Positions 45,409-54,008 are shown, counted from the first letter of the stretch. The stretch is 64,000 bases of DNA from JADCRZ01 sp039921525 (GCA_039921525.1 JBDSBP010000348.1:1-64000); one strand, 5' to 3'. Program-made: numbers and translations. The notes: generated by a model not told the origin, from the letters alone.

Positions 45409-46126
45409 TTCGGTCTACTATTGGTGGTAATATTAGTTTCATTCCGGGTGTAATGTTCCTAAAATTTTTCAGTTTATTGGCCTTTGCTATCTGCAGGTAG
45501 TAAGAAGAACTTTCGTAATTATTCTTTGCGATAAGAGGTAAAATATCTCCCTCTTTAACAACAAATTGTTTGGTAAGGTCCGAAGACTCCAGTTTGGATC
45601 TCCTGGGGCCCTCACCGGGGACATATCTTTCCAGGAAGTTGCAGGTTACTTTAGCCCTCAGCGGTGAGCCCTCCCGGTCAAAGAGATTATACACTATGTT
45701 CAGGGAGGTGAGGATGCATTCGATATAAAACGTTCCCCATAGCAGCGCCAGGTAATTAGGACGATGTATTTCTCCATTTATATCACTTCCTGTTATGCCT
45801 CTCAGTTCTTTAATTTTTGTTTTTACGTAGGCGTGCTTTTGGCTCTTAAGGTCATCCTGGTTTTTGGATGACAAGCTTTTCATGGCAACGCCTGTTCCGT
45901 CTATTGTAAATTCGATACTAAATTCTATAGGAGGAATTTTCTCAAATTGCGGATCTCCACCGGCCTGGCCTTTATTTCTTGGACGGTTATAATCAATTTT
46001 GCTGTTGACCGTAAATGTATGCGGATTGAAATCAACCGTAAAATGGTCATTACCACCTATCTCCCCCACCTTCCGGTTACCGTCCCCTTTTTTATAGGCA
46101 ATAATTGTAAGATTAGTCTCCGGCAT
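45398..46126 (-). CDS. LysM-domain CIS baseplate protein (Afp7-like)
   Basis: A 242-residue protein. The N-terminal region (HFTVDFNPHTFTVNSKIDYN) is the CIS-specific baseplate domain, and a LysM domain closes the protein (FVVKEGDILPLIAKNNYESS; ITPGMKLILPPI). In Afp/PVC this protein stabilises the joint between tube and spike. LysM is also known to bind peptidoglycan, but in this context it is structural. Its ATG overlaps the DUF5908 stop codon by one base. Confidence 0.9.
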   Translation of the reverse strand: MPETNLTIIAYKKGDGNRKVGEIGGNDHFTVDFNPHTFTVNSKIDYNRPRNKGQAGGDPQFEKIPPIEFSIEFTIDGTGVAMKSLSSKNQDDLKSQKHAYVKTKIKELRGITGSDINGEIHRPNYLALLWGTFYIECILTSLNIVYNLFDREGSPLRAKVTCNFLERYVPGEGPRRSKLESSDLTKQFVVKEGDILPLIAKNNYESSSYYLQIAKANKLKNFRNITPGMKLILPPIVDRNEQ

Positions 46127-46299
46127 TATCGTTGATTTTTATTGTTGAGAATCTCCAGCACCAGTTCCACGCACTCTTTAACAATATCTGCCTTACTACC
46201 CTCTGCCGAAGCAGGAGACTGTGGCAGGGCCGGGTTTCCGCTTTCGGCGGATTCCACAATATTCGCCCGTATGATCATTTCATTTATTTGTACCGGCAT
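46126..46299 (-). CDS. DUF5908-family small CIS protein
   Basis: A 57-residue protein, MPVQINEMIIRANIVESAES then an Ala/Pro/Ser linker and the helix VKECVELVLEILNNKNQR. The start PVQINEMIIRA is the DUF5908 signature, a small protein seen in CIS clusters of Bacteroidota between the tube and LysM genes. Its position corresponds to Afp6. Stop and start overlap (TAATG) with the LysM gene. Its function is unknown and it may be a small assembly or adaptor factor. Confidence 0.8.
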   Translation of the reverse strand: MPVQINEMIIRANIVESAESGNPALPQSPASAEGSKADIVKECVELVLEILNNKNQR

Positions 46300-46339
46300 T
46301 ACTTATTTTTTTATTTTAACCTTTATTTTACGCTTTGCG

Positions 46340-46423
46340 ATCAGCTTTCAGTTATCAGCTATCAGGAGGAAAAATATCAAACATTGATCTGCTGATAGCT
46401 GATAGCCGACAGCTGATAGCCCT
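46340..46423. repeat. Inverted heptad arrays with conserved inner hairpin, copy 2
   Basis: TCAGCTA-type units on the left face TGATAGC units on the right. The inner stem is ATCAA-ACA-TTGAT (46376-46388), which differs from the 31768 copy by two complementary base-pair changes. It lies 9 bp beyond the stop of the second tube gene. Confidence 0.85.
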
Positions 46424-46432
46424 AACATTTGA

Positions 46433-47020
46433 TCAGGCTTTTTTCCGCTGAAAATATTGATACGCCAATTCAATCGTTTCAATGACCAATGTATTCCCCT
46501 TGGCATTAAAATCAGAGATCACCCATTTAACGGGGTAGGCCTGTATTACATCCCATGATGTTATTACGTCATTGTTTTCATTGAGCAGATGTATGCTAAC
46601 ATCTACAGGTTCGAATTCAAAACCTTCTATAGCCTTTCTAAACCATTCAACGAGCTGCGTATCTTGTAACATACCGCGTTTCAATACTAAATTCCGGTAC
46701 CTGGCACGTGTAGGCAACTTGTAAGAAAACATATTTTCTCCACCTACATTCAGTTCTTCAATTCCTATTTCAGCTGTAAGCCCACTAACCTCCTGGAATT
46801 TAATATCATCGCCAGAACTTTTACCGGGGATGTTCACATTAAAATGAAAACTAACCGGTAGATTATAAGGGTAAGGTGTTTTTGATCCCGTTGCGGATAC
46901 CGCAGGAATAGCCACAGGTTGCTGACTTACATTTAAACTAATGCCTGCATCTGCACTTAACCCTGCTTCTAAGCTAACACTTGCGCTGGCACTGCCTCCT
47001 ACCTCGAATGTCTCGTCCAT
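46433..47020 (-). CDS. CIS tube-like protein with Ala/Ser-rich N-terminal extension (Afp5-like)
   Basis: A 195-residue gp19/Hcp-fold tube protein. The fold starts at about residue 50 (YNLPVSFHFNVNI; FQEVSGLTAEIGIEELNVGG) and ends EFEPVDVSIHLLN ... VIETIELAYQYFQ. The first 45 residues are an unusual Gly/Ala/Ser/Val-rich extension (GGSASASVSLEAGLSADAGI). The role is probably the first tube ring joining tube to baseplate, as Afp5. A 224-bp gap separates it from the main tube gene, with no array or gene in it. Confidence 0.88.
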   Translation of the reverse strand: MDETFEVGGSASASVSLEAGLSADAGISLNVSQQPVAIPAVSATGSKTPYPYNLPVSFHFNVNIPGKSSGDDIKFQEVSGLTAEIGIEELNVGGENMFSYKLPTRARYRNLVLKRGMLQDTQLVEWFRKAIEGFEFEPVDVSIHLLNENNDVITSWDVIQAYPVKWVISDFNAKGNTLVIETIELAYQYFQRKKA

Positions 47021-47244
47021 GTCTGCTGAATTTCGTAACCGTTTATAACGATGAAATGTAGTGGTACTCTTATGATCAGATTGTTATTGAAATTTGTTAC
47101 AAAATTTGTGCAGTGAATTATTTTGAGATGGGAAGAAAGTATCCTTCCCTGGCTCGCAACTTTTAACAAATCTTATAACGGACTAATAATAATCGAACCA
47201 AACAATACCAGCTACATTTTCCCTTGATCGATCACAGGAACTAA

Positions 47245-47676
47245 TTATTCATTTTGAAGGGTTAAACCTTCATGCGCAATCTCAATAGATTCAATGGCTA
47301 CCTCATTACCGTTTGCCTTTAAACCAGGTCCTTCTACTTTTATCGGAAAGGCATTTACTGCTTTCCAAACCATTACTGGTTCATGCTCTTCGTTCAGAAG
47401 GCTGATAGTAAGATCTCTTCGTTCTATGGTATTTAGTTTTACGGTATTGAGCCAGTTAAAAAATTCATTATCACCTTTCATAATGCCCCGTTTGAGCGTT
47501 ATGTTGTTAAATTTATGTAGTCCCGGCATTTTAATGGTAGAGTAATCGGGCATGTTTCCATCACGGTATTCAATTACTTGCAGTTCCTGCGTTAAACCCG
47601 AAGCTTCCGAGAATCCTACATTTGCTCCTCCCCATTCTACTTTAAAGTGGAAGGCAGGAAGTGGATAAGTTGCCAT
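47245..47676 (-). CDS. CIS inner tube protein (Afp1/gp19-like)
   Basis: A 143-residue tube protein of standard length for the gp19/Hcp-like family. It begins YPLPAFHFKVEWGG, then GFSEASGLTQELQVIEYRDG, and contains FNNITLKRGIMKGDNEFFNW, all hallmarks of the T4 tube family in CIS. It should stack as hexameric rings inside the sheath and form the channel for cargo. It lies 23 bp after the sheath gene. Confidence 0.93.
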   Translation of the reverse strand: MATYPLPAFHFKVEWGGANVGFSEASGLTQELQVIEYRDGNMPDYSTIKMPGLHKFNNITLKRGIMKGDNEFFNWLNTVKLNTIERRDLTISLLNEEHEPVMVWKAVNAFPIKVEGPGLKANGNEVAIESIEIAHEGLTLQNE

Positions 47677-47699
47677 CTTTTTTTTGTTTTTAGTTTAAA

Positions 47700-49325
47700 T
47701 TATGATGTTTGCATTTTATGAGAGAACTTCAGGATTATGAACTCCGCAGGTCTAACGGCGGCAAGACCAATTTCAATAATCATTCTCCCTTCCAGAACGT
47801 CCAGCGGCGACATGGTTTGTCCTAAACCAACACGCACATAGAAAGCGTCATTAGGTTTGGCACCCGCCAGGGCCCCATCTCTCCATTTGAGAATAAGATA
47901 GTTTTCTATCATGGCCCGTACCAGTGTCCAGGTGTTCCGGTCATTCCCTTCAAATACTGCCCAATAAGTAGATTTTTTGATAGACTCCTCCACCATATTA
48001 AAAAAGCGGCGAACACTTATATAGCGCCATTCATTGCTATTACCATTAAGCGTTCTGGCACCCCAGATGAGTATTCCTTTACCGATAAATGGCCGTATTG
48101 CATTCACTGATTTACCCGAGTTCACGTCGATGTTCATATCCTTTTGGTCATCGTGCGTGATGGTCATATTGGTAGAGTTTACAAAGGTAAGACTAACGTT
48201 TGCCGGTGATTTCCAAACACCCCTTGCGTTGTCTACGCTGGCATAAACTCCTGCGATCGCAGCGCAGGGCGTTAACTGAACACCTAATTCACCAATCTTC
48301 TTTTTAATCTGGTTTCTTGAAAGGTCAGTAAGGTCGCGGTATTTTTTATTCTCGAGGCCCTTTCTCAATTCCTGTACTCTGTTTTCCAACTGTGTAGCTT
48401 CGTCTCCTATCCTGGTAGCTTCTGCCGCGGAACTCGTTGCCGCTTCTGTTTGTGCTGCTTTTTCCGGATCCTCAGGGCCTAAGCCATCCGCTCTTTTCTT
48501 TAACCGACGGGCTTCTGTTGCTGCCGAGGTTGCCCGACCGCGGGTATCAATTGCCTTTTGCATGGTTTGAGACAACTCTGCGGCAGTTTTTTCATTTTCG
48601 GGCACAAGCACCGAGAAGGTTGCATCATTTTCATCCTTTTCATCATACCTGTAAACATAACTGAGATTGGTATTGAGATAAGGATAATAAGCGGCAGCGT
48701 ATTTTAACTGCCTGCTTTCAGATGAGGTTATATTATCCCTGAATCGTTTCAGCGACTCGATGTTATCTTTAATGGGTATTACATCAATTATGGCAAAGCG
48801 ATCTCCCAGCCTGGTGCACTCCTGTACCGCATGGTTCATAACGGTATAATATTGTTCAGGCCCAAGCCAAAGCGGCGCATCCGGTAAAACAATCAGGGTG
48901 GGTTCGTCTTCACGGGAAGATGCATCAATACCGCTGATATAGGTATCTAAATCGGGTGACTGGTTGGCTGCAAAATTGCCGACAGGCACAATATAACACG
49001 GCCCGCCGCCATTTGCATAATATAATTGCATGGCATAATACATCACATTGTTGGAAGTTTTCTTGAACAAAACATCCACTACTTTTTCTACAGGTCTGCC
49101 ATCTTCCTGCGTCTGTTCTATAATGACAGAAATGTCTTTTTCAGGCTCGGCTCCTCCGAAATAATCTTCGTATTCTTTAAAAGAAGATATTCTTTTTGCT
49201 ACCAGAAGCGCGCCTTTTTCTGTAAAACCGATAAATGCAGGAATCGCAGTCTCAACCTCTGCTACCGAAGGCGGCATCGTAGAGATCTCTTCCACGTATA
49301 CACCCGGCGTTTTATATGTTGGCAT
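47700..49325 (-). CDS. CIS contractile sheath protein with coiled-coil insert
   Basis: A 541-residue tail sheath protein. The N terminus TYKTPGVYVEEISTMPPSVA and the C-terminal domain (LEGRMIIEIGLAAVRPAEFI) are diagnostic. The Rossmann-like middle contains LIVLPDAPLWLG and VYASVDNARGVWKSPAN. Residues of about 245-330 form a charged Ala/Glu/Arg-rich, probably coiled-coil insertion (ATSAATEARRLKKRADGLG, EATQLENRVQELRKGLENKK) that simple sheaths lack. It is the only sheath gene; Afp has three. It is the first gene of the cluster and is preceded by 1.25 kb without a gene, so the main promoter is probably there. Confidence 0.93.
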   Translation of the reverse strand: MPTYKTPGVYVEEISTMPPSVAEVETAIPAFIGFTEKGALLVAKRISSFKEYEDYFGGAEPEKDISVIIEQTQEDGRPVEKVVDVLFKKTSNNVMYYAMQLYYANGGGPCYIVPVGNFAANQSPDLDTYISGIDASSREDEPTLIVLPDAPLWLGPEQYYTVMNHAVQECTRLGDRFAIIDVIPIKDNIESLKRFRDNITSSESRQLKYAAAYYPYLNTNLSYVYRYDEKDENDATFSVLVPENEKTAAELSQTMQKAIDTRGRATSAATEARRLKKRADGLGPEDPEKAAQTEAATSSAAEATRIGDEATQLENRVQELRKGLENKKYRDLTDLSRNQIKKKIGELGVQLTPCAAIAGVYASVDNARGVWKSPANVSLTFVNSTNMTITHDDQKDMNIDVNSGKSVNAIRPFIGKGILIWGARTLNGNSNEWRYISVRRFFNMVEESIKKSTYWAVFEGNDRNTWTLVRAMIENYLILKWRDGALAGAKPNDAFYVRVGLGQTMSPLDVLEGRMIIEIGLAAVRPAEFIILKFSHKMQTS

Positions 49326-50576
49326 TTCAAAAAATTTTTTGTTATGAATTTACTTTGTGAATAGTTGATTGATTCGTTTTTTCAGAAGAACGATCACGAG
49401 CTATTATCATATGATATGACTAAAAAAGTGTACATGATTTAATTGATTAAAATAAAATTATAAATGTGAGTTGTTAGCTGGCGTTGATGGTATTGAAATT
49501 TGGAATTATCATATTATTGATATTAAATAATAACTACTGATGATATTACGGCGGGCAATATTATCCGAAGCTTCCAGGTATTAGCTACCTGGAATCATTA
49601 TTAAAATAATGCTTTATCTATGCTTGCTAATTTTTGTAAGCCTACCAGTAATGATTCAGTCGTCGTGGTGAATTCAGTTATTATTGTTTCAAGAGTGCCG
49701 GGATTAAAAAAGAAGGTTGATCATCTAAAAAATCCTTCTTTTGAGAAAACAAGCTATGTAAAATTTTTAAAACTTGCAAGTTAATTCCATCATTTTATTC
49801 ACAATGCCATAAAAATCATGTAATTAATTTAAAATTTCTTTTCAAACATATTATAATAATATACTCTGTATGTTGTTAACAATGCCCGCTATACAGCCGC
49901 TAAAATATTCTAATTGCTATCGCTTTTCAATGTTCTGGTCTTGACGGGTGATTTATATGATTTAATGAAGAATATGATTATAATATGTGTTACATGCCAA
50001 TCATATAATCATATAAATAACCCCCGGAAAAATAACTTTTCCAGGGGATTAGTGAATATTCGTTACAAATTTAAACAGCCACACAGATGCCACTAAATAA
50101 AACGAACAATACCGGCCTACCTGGAAATAATTTAATAAGATTGACTTTCTAAAATATATTTTTGCTACTACCTGTGACCGATAGGCGTAAATGTCATAAT
50201 CAGGCGTCCTCGATATTTATTTACGGAACAGGTTTAACGGGATGTTCACCCGCATAAACGGCAATCATTAAAACCTGCACTTCCCGGATGATTTCCCGTT
50301 TACGAATATTTTTTCCCAGACACGCGTGAGTTGTAAGGGGAGCTTCCCGATGCAGCAACTTGCTTAAAAGGAGGAGTCATTTTCAGGCTTGACAAGTGTT
50401 AGAAAATGCAATACCTCATTTCCAGGTATGTTAACGTTAAATAAAAACCACTCTAAAATTTGCAAATAAAAGAAATGCTTGTAATCTTTACTTATCCACT
50501 TTACGAAAAGATTCCAGCTTTTATCCGAACCCCGTAAAAGAATTCCAAATAACCACTTAATTCAAAAACTATTATT
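49326..50576. other. 1.25-kb gene-free region between sheath and lysozyme genes
   Basis: No convincing ORF is present. Three hairpins are seen: TTCCAGGTA/TACCTGGAA at 49572-49594, AAAAGAAGG/CCTTCTTTT at 49708-49742 and a 10-bp stem with one bulged A at 50022-50047 (CCCCGGAAAA with TTTTCCAGGGG). The region separates divergent genes, so it must contain both promoters. Its length is unusual for this compact segment and may include a leader or small RNA. Confidence 0.5.
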
Positions 50577-51035
50577 ATGACCCCCGACAACGCTTGTTTT
50601 GATTTTGTAAAGAGCCGCGAAGGCTTACGATTAACCGCCTACCAGGATAGTGCAGGCATCTGGACGATTGGATATGGAACCATACGTTATGAAGATAATA
50701 CGCCCGTAAAAAAAGGAGATACCATCACCCAGGCGCAGGCAGATGAACTGATTGAAAATGATATATCTGTGAGAAGTGTCAAAGTGCTCGCAGCCATACT
50801 CCCAACGGTGATTACCCAGAATCAGTTTAATGCACTGGTTAGCTTTGCCTATAATGCAGGCCTCGGCGCTTTATTGAACTCTACGTTGTTAAAACAAGTT
50901 AAAGCAAACCCGGATGATCCTCATATCCGTGAATCTTTCCTGGTATGGAACAAAGCACACCAGGGTGGTAAACTGGTGCCCATAAAAGGACTTACCATTC
51001 GCAGGGGCGCGGAAGCGGATATGTATTTTTTGTAG
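50577..51035 (+). CDS. GH24 phage-type lysozyme (endolysin-like muramidase)
   Basis: A 152-residue protein of the T4 lysozyme/lambdoid endolysin family. The catalytic triad spacing is exactly that of T4 lysozyme: E15, D24 and T30 in REGLRLTAYQDSAGIWTIGY. The later VSFAYNAGLGALLNSTLL block is also typical. There is no signal peptide, so the enzyme would remain in the cytoplasm until lysis or export by other means. It lies alone, divergent from the CIS sheath gene. It could help release CIS particles, but could also be a phage relic; no holin or other phage gene is present. Confidence 0.9.
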   Translation: MTPDNACFDFVKSREGLRLTAYQDSAGIWTIGYGTIRYEDNTPVKKGDTITQAQADELIENDISVRSVKVLAAILPTVITQNQFNALVSFAYNAGLGALLNSTLLKQVKANPDDPHIRESFLVWNKAHQGGKLVPIKGLTIRRGAEADMYFL

Positions 51036-51055
51036 TGGAATTGTCGCTGGTGCCA

Positions 51056-51164
51056 ATTAGGAATTACGAATTGATAATTACGAATTATTAATTACGAATT
51101 ACGAATTGCGCGTTGCGCGTGTGGCATCATTCATGGACTCCTATTCGTAATTCGTAATTTTTTT
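51056..51164. terminator. Inverted ATTACGA heptad arrays ending in a T run
   Basis: Seven or more ATTACGA-type units (51056-51104, grading into ATTGCGC and GTTGCGC) face TCGTAAT units at 51145-51158, which run into seven T. Starting 20 bp after the lysozyme stop codon, this resembles a long-stem intrinsic terminator built from a heptad repeat. Confidence 0.7.
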
Positions 51165-51227
51165 AATGCTGGTATAACATGTGCAGTACACTTCCTATTA
51201 TACCTGATCATCAAAAAAATAATTCGT

Positions 51228-54002
51228 ATGAGCCTATCCAAGTACAAGCAGAAGCGGAGCTTTAAGGAAACCCCGGAACCTCTCGGGGGAAAAGGTAAAG
51301 CAACTGAATTGATTTTTGTAATCCAGAAACACGATGCCACCCGTTTACATTACGATTTCCGGCTGGAATTGGCGGGCGTATTAAAAAGCTGGGCCGTTCC
51401 TAAAGGGCCATCTACCGATCCGTCTGTAAAGCGACTGGCAATGATGGTTGAGGACCATCCTTACGACTATAAAGACTTTGAAGGCATTATACCTAAAGGT
51501 AATTACGGTGCCGGAACAGTGATCGTTTGGGATAAAGGAACCTACGAACCTATCGAAAAAATTGAGGGAAAAAAGGCGCAGGAAAAACATCTGCTGCAGC
51601 AATTAAAGGAAGGTTCTGTTAAAATAATCTTGCATGGAAAAAAACTGAAAGGAGAATTTGCCCTTGTAAAGACGAAAGGCATGGAAGACAACGCCTGGTT
51701 ACTGATAAAACATAAAGATAAATATGCCAGTGCTGACGATATAAGCCTGAAAGATAAATCTGTTAGCTCCGGCAAAACGCTCGAAAAAATCGCCGCTACT
51801 ACTAAAACTATTTATGACAAAAAAACGATAGACCCTGCTAAAAATAAGAAAGCAGTTGCCTCCACCGAAAAGGATATCCAAAAGCAGGTAACGCCTTCCA
51901 AAACCGTTAAAAAAAAAGTAACTCCCGTAAAAAAAGAAAAAGCTGATATAGGGGATGCGCCAAAATCCCCCTTCCCGGAAACGTTTTCTCCGATGCTGGC
52001 AACACTGGTCGATACACCCTTTGATGAACCCGGATGGCTGTATGAGATTAAGTGGGATGGATACCGGGCAATAGCTTTATGCGATAAAAAAGAAGTTAAA
52101 CTGGTATCACGTAATAACAAATCTTTCCACGAAAAATTTTATCCTGTCTATGATGCAATAAAACAGTGGGGTATCCACGCTGTAGTAGATGGTGAAATAG
52201 CCGTCCTTAACAAGGCAGGCGTTTCGCATTTCGGATCTTTGCAAAATTGGCGAAGCGAAGCAGACGGAGACATCGTCTATTATGTATTTGATCTCTTATG
52301 GCTTGACGGGTATGATCTGAAGAACCTGCCACTAACACAACGCCGCGAACTTCTAAAAACCCTCGTACCACCGAAAGGGATCATCCGGTTCAGCGAAAAT
52401 TTCGAAGCATCGGCAACTGAATTTTTAGAAGCTGCCCGCAATATGGGATTGGAAGGCATCATTGCTAAAAAAGCAGATAGCATATACCATACCGGCAACC
52501 GAAGCCGGGAGTGGCTGAAGATGAAGGTCAATAAAAGACACGAAGTGGTAATTGGCGGGTTTACCAATAACGAAGGGTCCTCCAAAACTTTTAGTGCTTT
52601 GTTGGCAGGAGTTTTCGAAAACGGAAAACTGCAATACACCGGAAAAATAGGCACCGGCTTCGGTGAAGCCTTACAAAAGGAAATGATGGAAAAATTCAAA
52701 CCCCTCATTACCGACAAAAATCCCTTTAATATTTTGCCGGATGTAAACAAGCCTTCCCGGTTCCGGCCGAACCCGCCAAAAGCAACAGCCACCTGGTTAA
52801 AACCGTCGCTGGTATGTGAAGTAAGTTATGCTGAGATAACGGATGACGGCGTGATGCGGCATCCATCCTTTGAGGGCTTGCGGGATGACAAGAAAGCAAC
52901 CGACGTTATTCGCGAAGTACCAGAAGATACCAGCGAAGTTCTATCTGATGAAACAAAATCAACAACCGTGAAAGCAGAAAAAGTAACCGCAACTCCTACG
53001 AAAACTGCTACTAAAAAAGCAACCGCTTCCAAAGCAGATAAACTCATTAAACCTTCTACAGGTACCGAACGTAAAACTTTATTAAACCCAACCGACGAGA
53101 GCCAGGTTCGCAAGATCAACGGACATGAACTCAATTTTAGCAACCTAAGTAAAATCTACTGGCCCAGAGAAAAATATACAAAAAGAGATTTATTAAATTA
53201 TTACTACCAGGTTGCGCCATACATTCTGCCATACCTTTATAACAGGCCTCAATCGCTAAACCGGTATCCCAATGGCATCGAAGGAGATAGTTTTTACCAG
53301 AAAGATGTAACTGGCAAGGCTCCTTCCTGGATCAAATTATTTCCTTATCACACCAGTGATGAAAAGGATAAAAATTTTATGTTGGGAAATGATGAAGCCA
53401 GCCTGCTTTATATGGCCAACCTGGGCTGTATCGAGATGCATCCCTGGAACAGCACCATTGAAAATCCTGACAATCCTGACTGGTGCGTTATAGACCTCGA
53501 CCCCGGTGAAAAAACTACTTTTAACCAGGTAATAGAAACCGCACAGGTAACAAAAAAAATATTAGATTCCATAGACGTGCCAGCCTATTGCAAAACCTCC
53601 GGTTCTACGGGTATTCATATTTATATCCCCCTTGGTGCAAAGTACACTTATGATGAATGCCAGTTATTTGGCAGATGGATCGCCACGCATGTAAGGGATG
53701 AATTGCCAAAATCTACCAGCATTGAGCGCATGACCAATAAACGAAATGGAAAACTCTATGTTGACTTTCTTCAAAACCGCGCGCAGGCCACGCTGGCCGC
53801 GGCTTATTCAGTGCGTCCAAAGCAGGGCGCCACCGTTTCCATGCCGCTTCATTGGGAAGAAGTAAAAAAGGGTCTGGCAATTAAAGATTTTAATATCAAG
53901 AATGCCGTTGCGCGTGTTAGAAACGAAGGAGATATTTTTAAACCGGTATTGGGAAAGGGGATTGACTTGTTGAAGATCATGGAGAGGATAAATGCGTTGT
54001 GA
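51228..54002 (+). CDS. ligD: DNA ligase D (phosphoesterase-ligase-polymerase)
   Basis: A 924-residue multifunctional NHEJ enzyme with domains in the order phosphoesterase, ligase, polymerase. The PE domain (1-185) has H35, H41 and D43 (HDATRLHYDFRLE). A Lys-rich linker follows. The ATP-dependent ligase domain (about 245-560) has the adenylated lysine K275 in EIKWDGYRA and later VVDGEIAVL and EGIIAKKADS. A second Lys/Thr/Ala-rich linker (575-625) leads to the AEP-type polymerase (635-924) with the metal aspartates D756 and D758 in VIDLDPG. It repairs double-strand breaks with Ku; no ku gene is in the window. Lone expression from its own promoter is likely, since the preceding gene ends in a terminator-like structure. 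Confidence 0.95.
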   Translation: MSLSKYKQKRSFKETPEPLGGKGKATELIFVIQKHDATRLHYDFRLELAGVLKSWAVPKGPSTDPSVKRLAMMVEDHPYDYKDFEGIIPKGNYGAGTVIVWDKGTYEPIEKIEGKKAQEKHLLQQLKEGSVKIILHGKKLKGEFALVKTKGMEDNAWLLIKHKDKYASADDISLKDKSVSSGKTLEKIAATTKTIYDKKTIDPAKNKKAVASTEKDIQKQVTPSKTVKKKVTPVKKEKADIGDAPKSPFPETFSPMLATLVDTPFDEPGWLYEIKWDGYRAIALCDKKEVKLVSRNNKSFHEKFYPVYDAIKQWGIHAVVDGEIAVLNKAGVSHFGSLQNWRSEADGDIVYYVFDLLWLDGYDLKNLPLTQRRELLKTLVPPKGIIRFSENFEASATEFLEAARNMGLEGIIAKKADSIYHTGNRSREWLKMKVNKRHEVVIGGFTNNEGSSKTFSALLAGVFENGKLQYTGKIGTGFGEALQKEMMEKFKPLITDKNPFNILPDVNKPSRFRPNPPKATATWLKPSLVCEVSYAEITDDGVMRHPSFEGLRDDKKATDVIREVPEDTSEVLSDETKSTTVKAEKVTATPTKTATKKATASKADKLIKPSTGTERKTLLNPTDESQVRKINGHELNFSNLSKIYWPREKYTKRDLLNYYYQVAPYILPYLYNRPQSLNRYPNGIEGDSFYQKDVTGKAPSWIKLFPYHTSDEKDKNFMLGNDEASLLYMANLGCIEMHPWNSTIENPDNPDWCVIDLDPGEKTTFNQVIETAQVTKKILDSIDVPAYCKTSGSTGIHIYIPLGAKYTYDECQLFGRWIATHVRDELPKSTSIERMTNKRNGKLYVDFLQNRAQATLAAAYSVRPKQGATVSMPLHWEEVKKGLAIKDFNIKNAVARVRNEGDIFKPVLGKGIDLLKIMERINAL

Positions 54003-54008
54003 GCAGCA

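Noticed and set aside
21173..49325. Type VI secretion system
   Set aside because: No TssJ/L/M membrane complex, ClpV or TssK-like gene. The LysM protein, DUF5908, tape-measure-family protein and single sheath gene are CIS (Afp/PVC-like) features.
49914..50096. 60-codon ORF in the CIS upstream region
   Set aside because: Low-complexity, AT-driven composition, crosses the hairpin at 50022-50047 and has no convincing start context.
42927..51035. Prophage
   Set aside because: Tail-like genes and a lysozyme are present, but there is no capsid, portal, terminase, integrase or replication gene.
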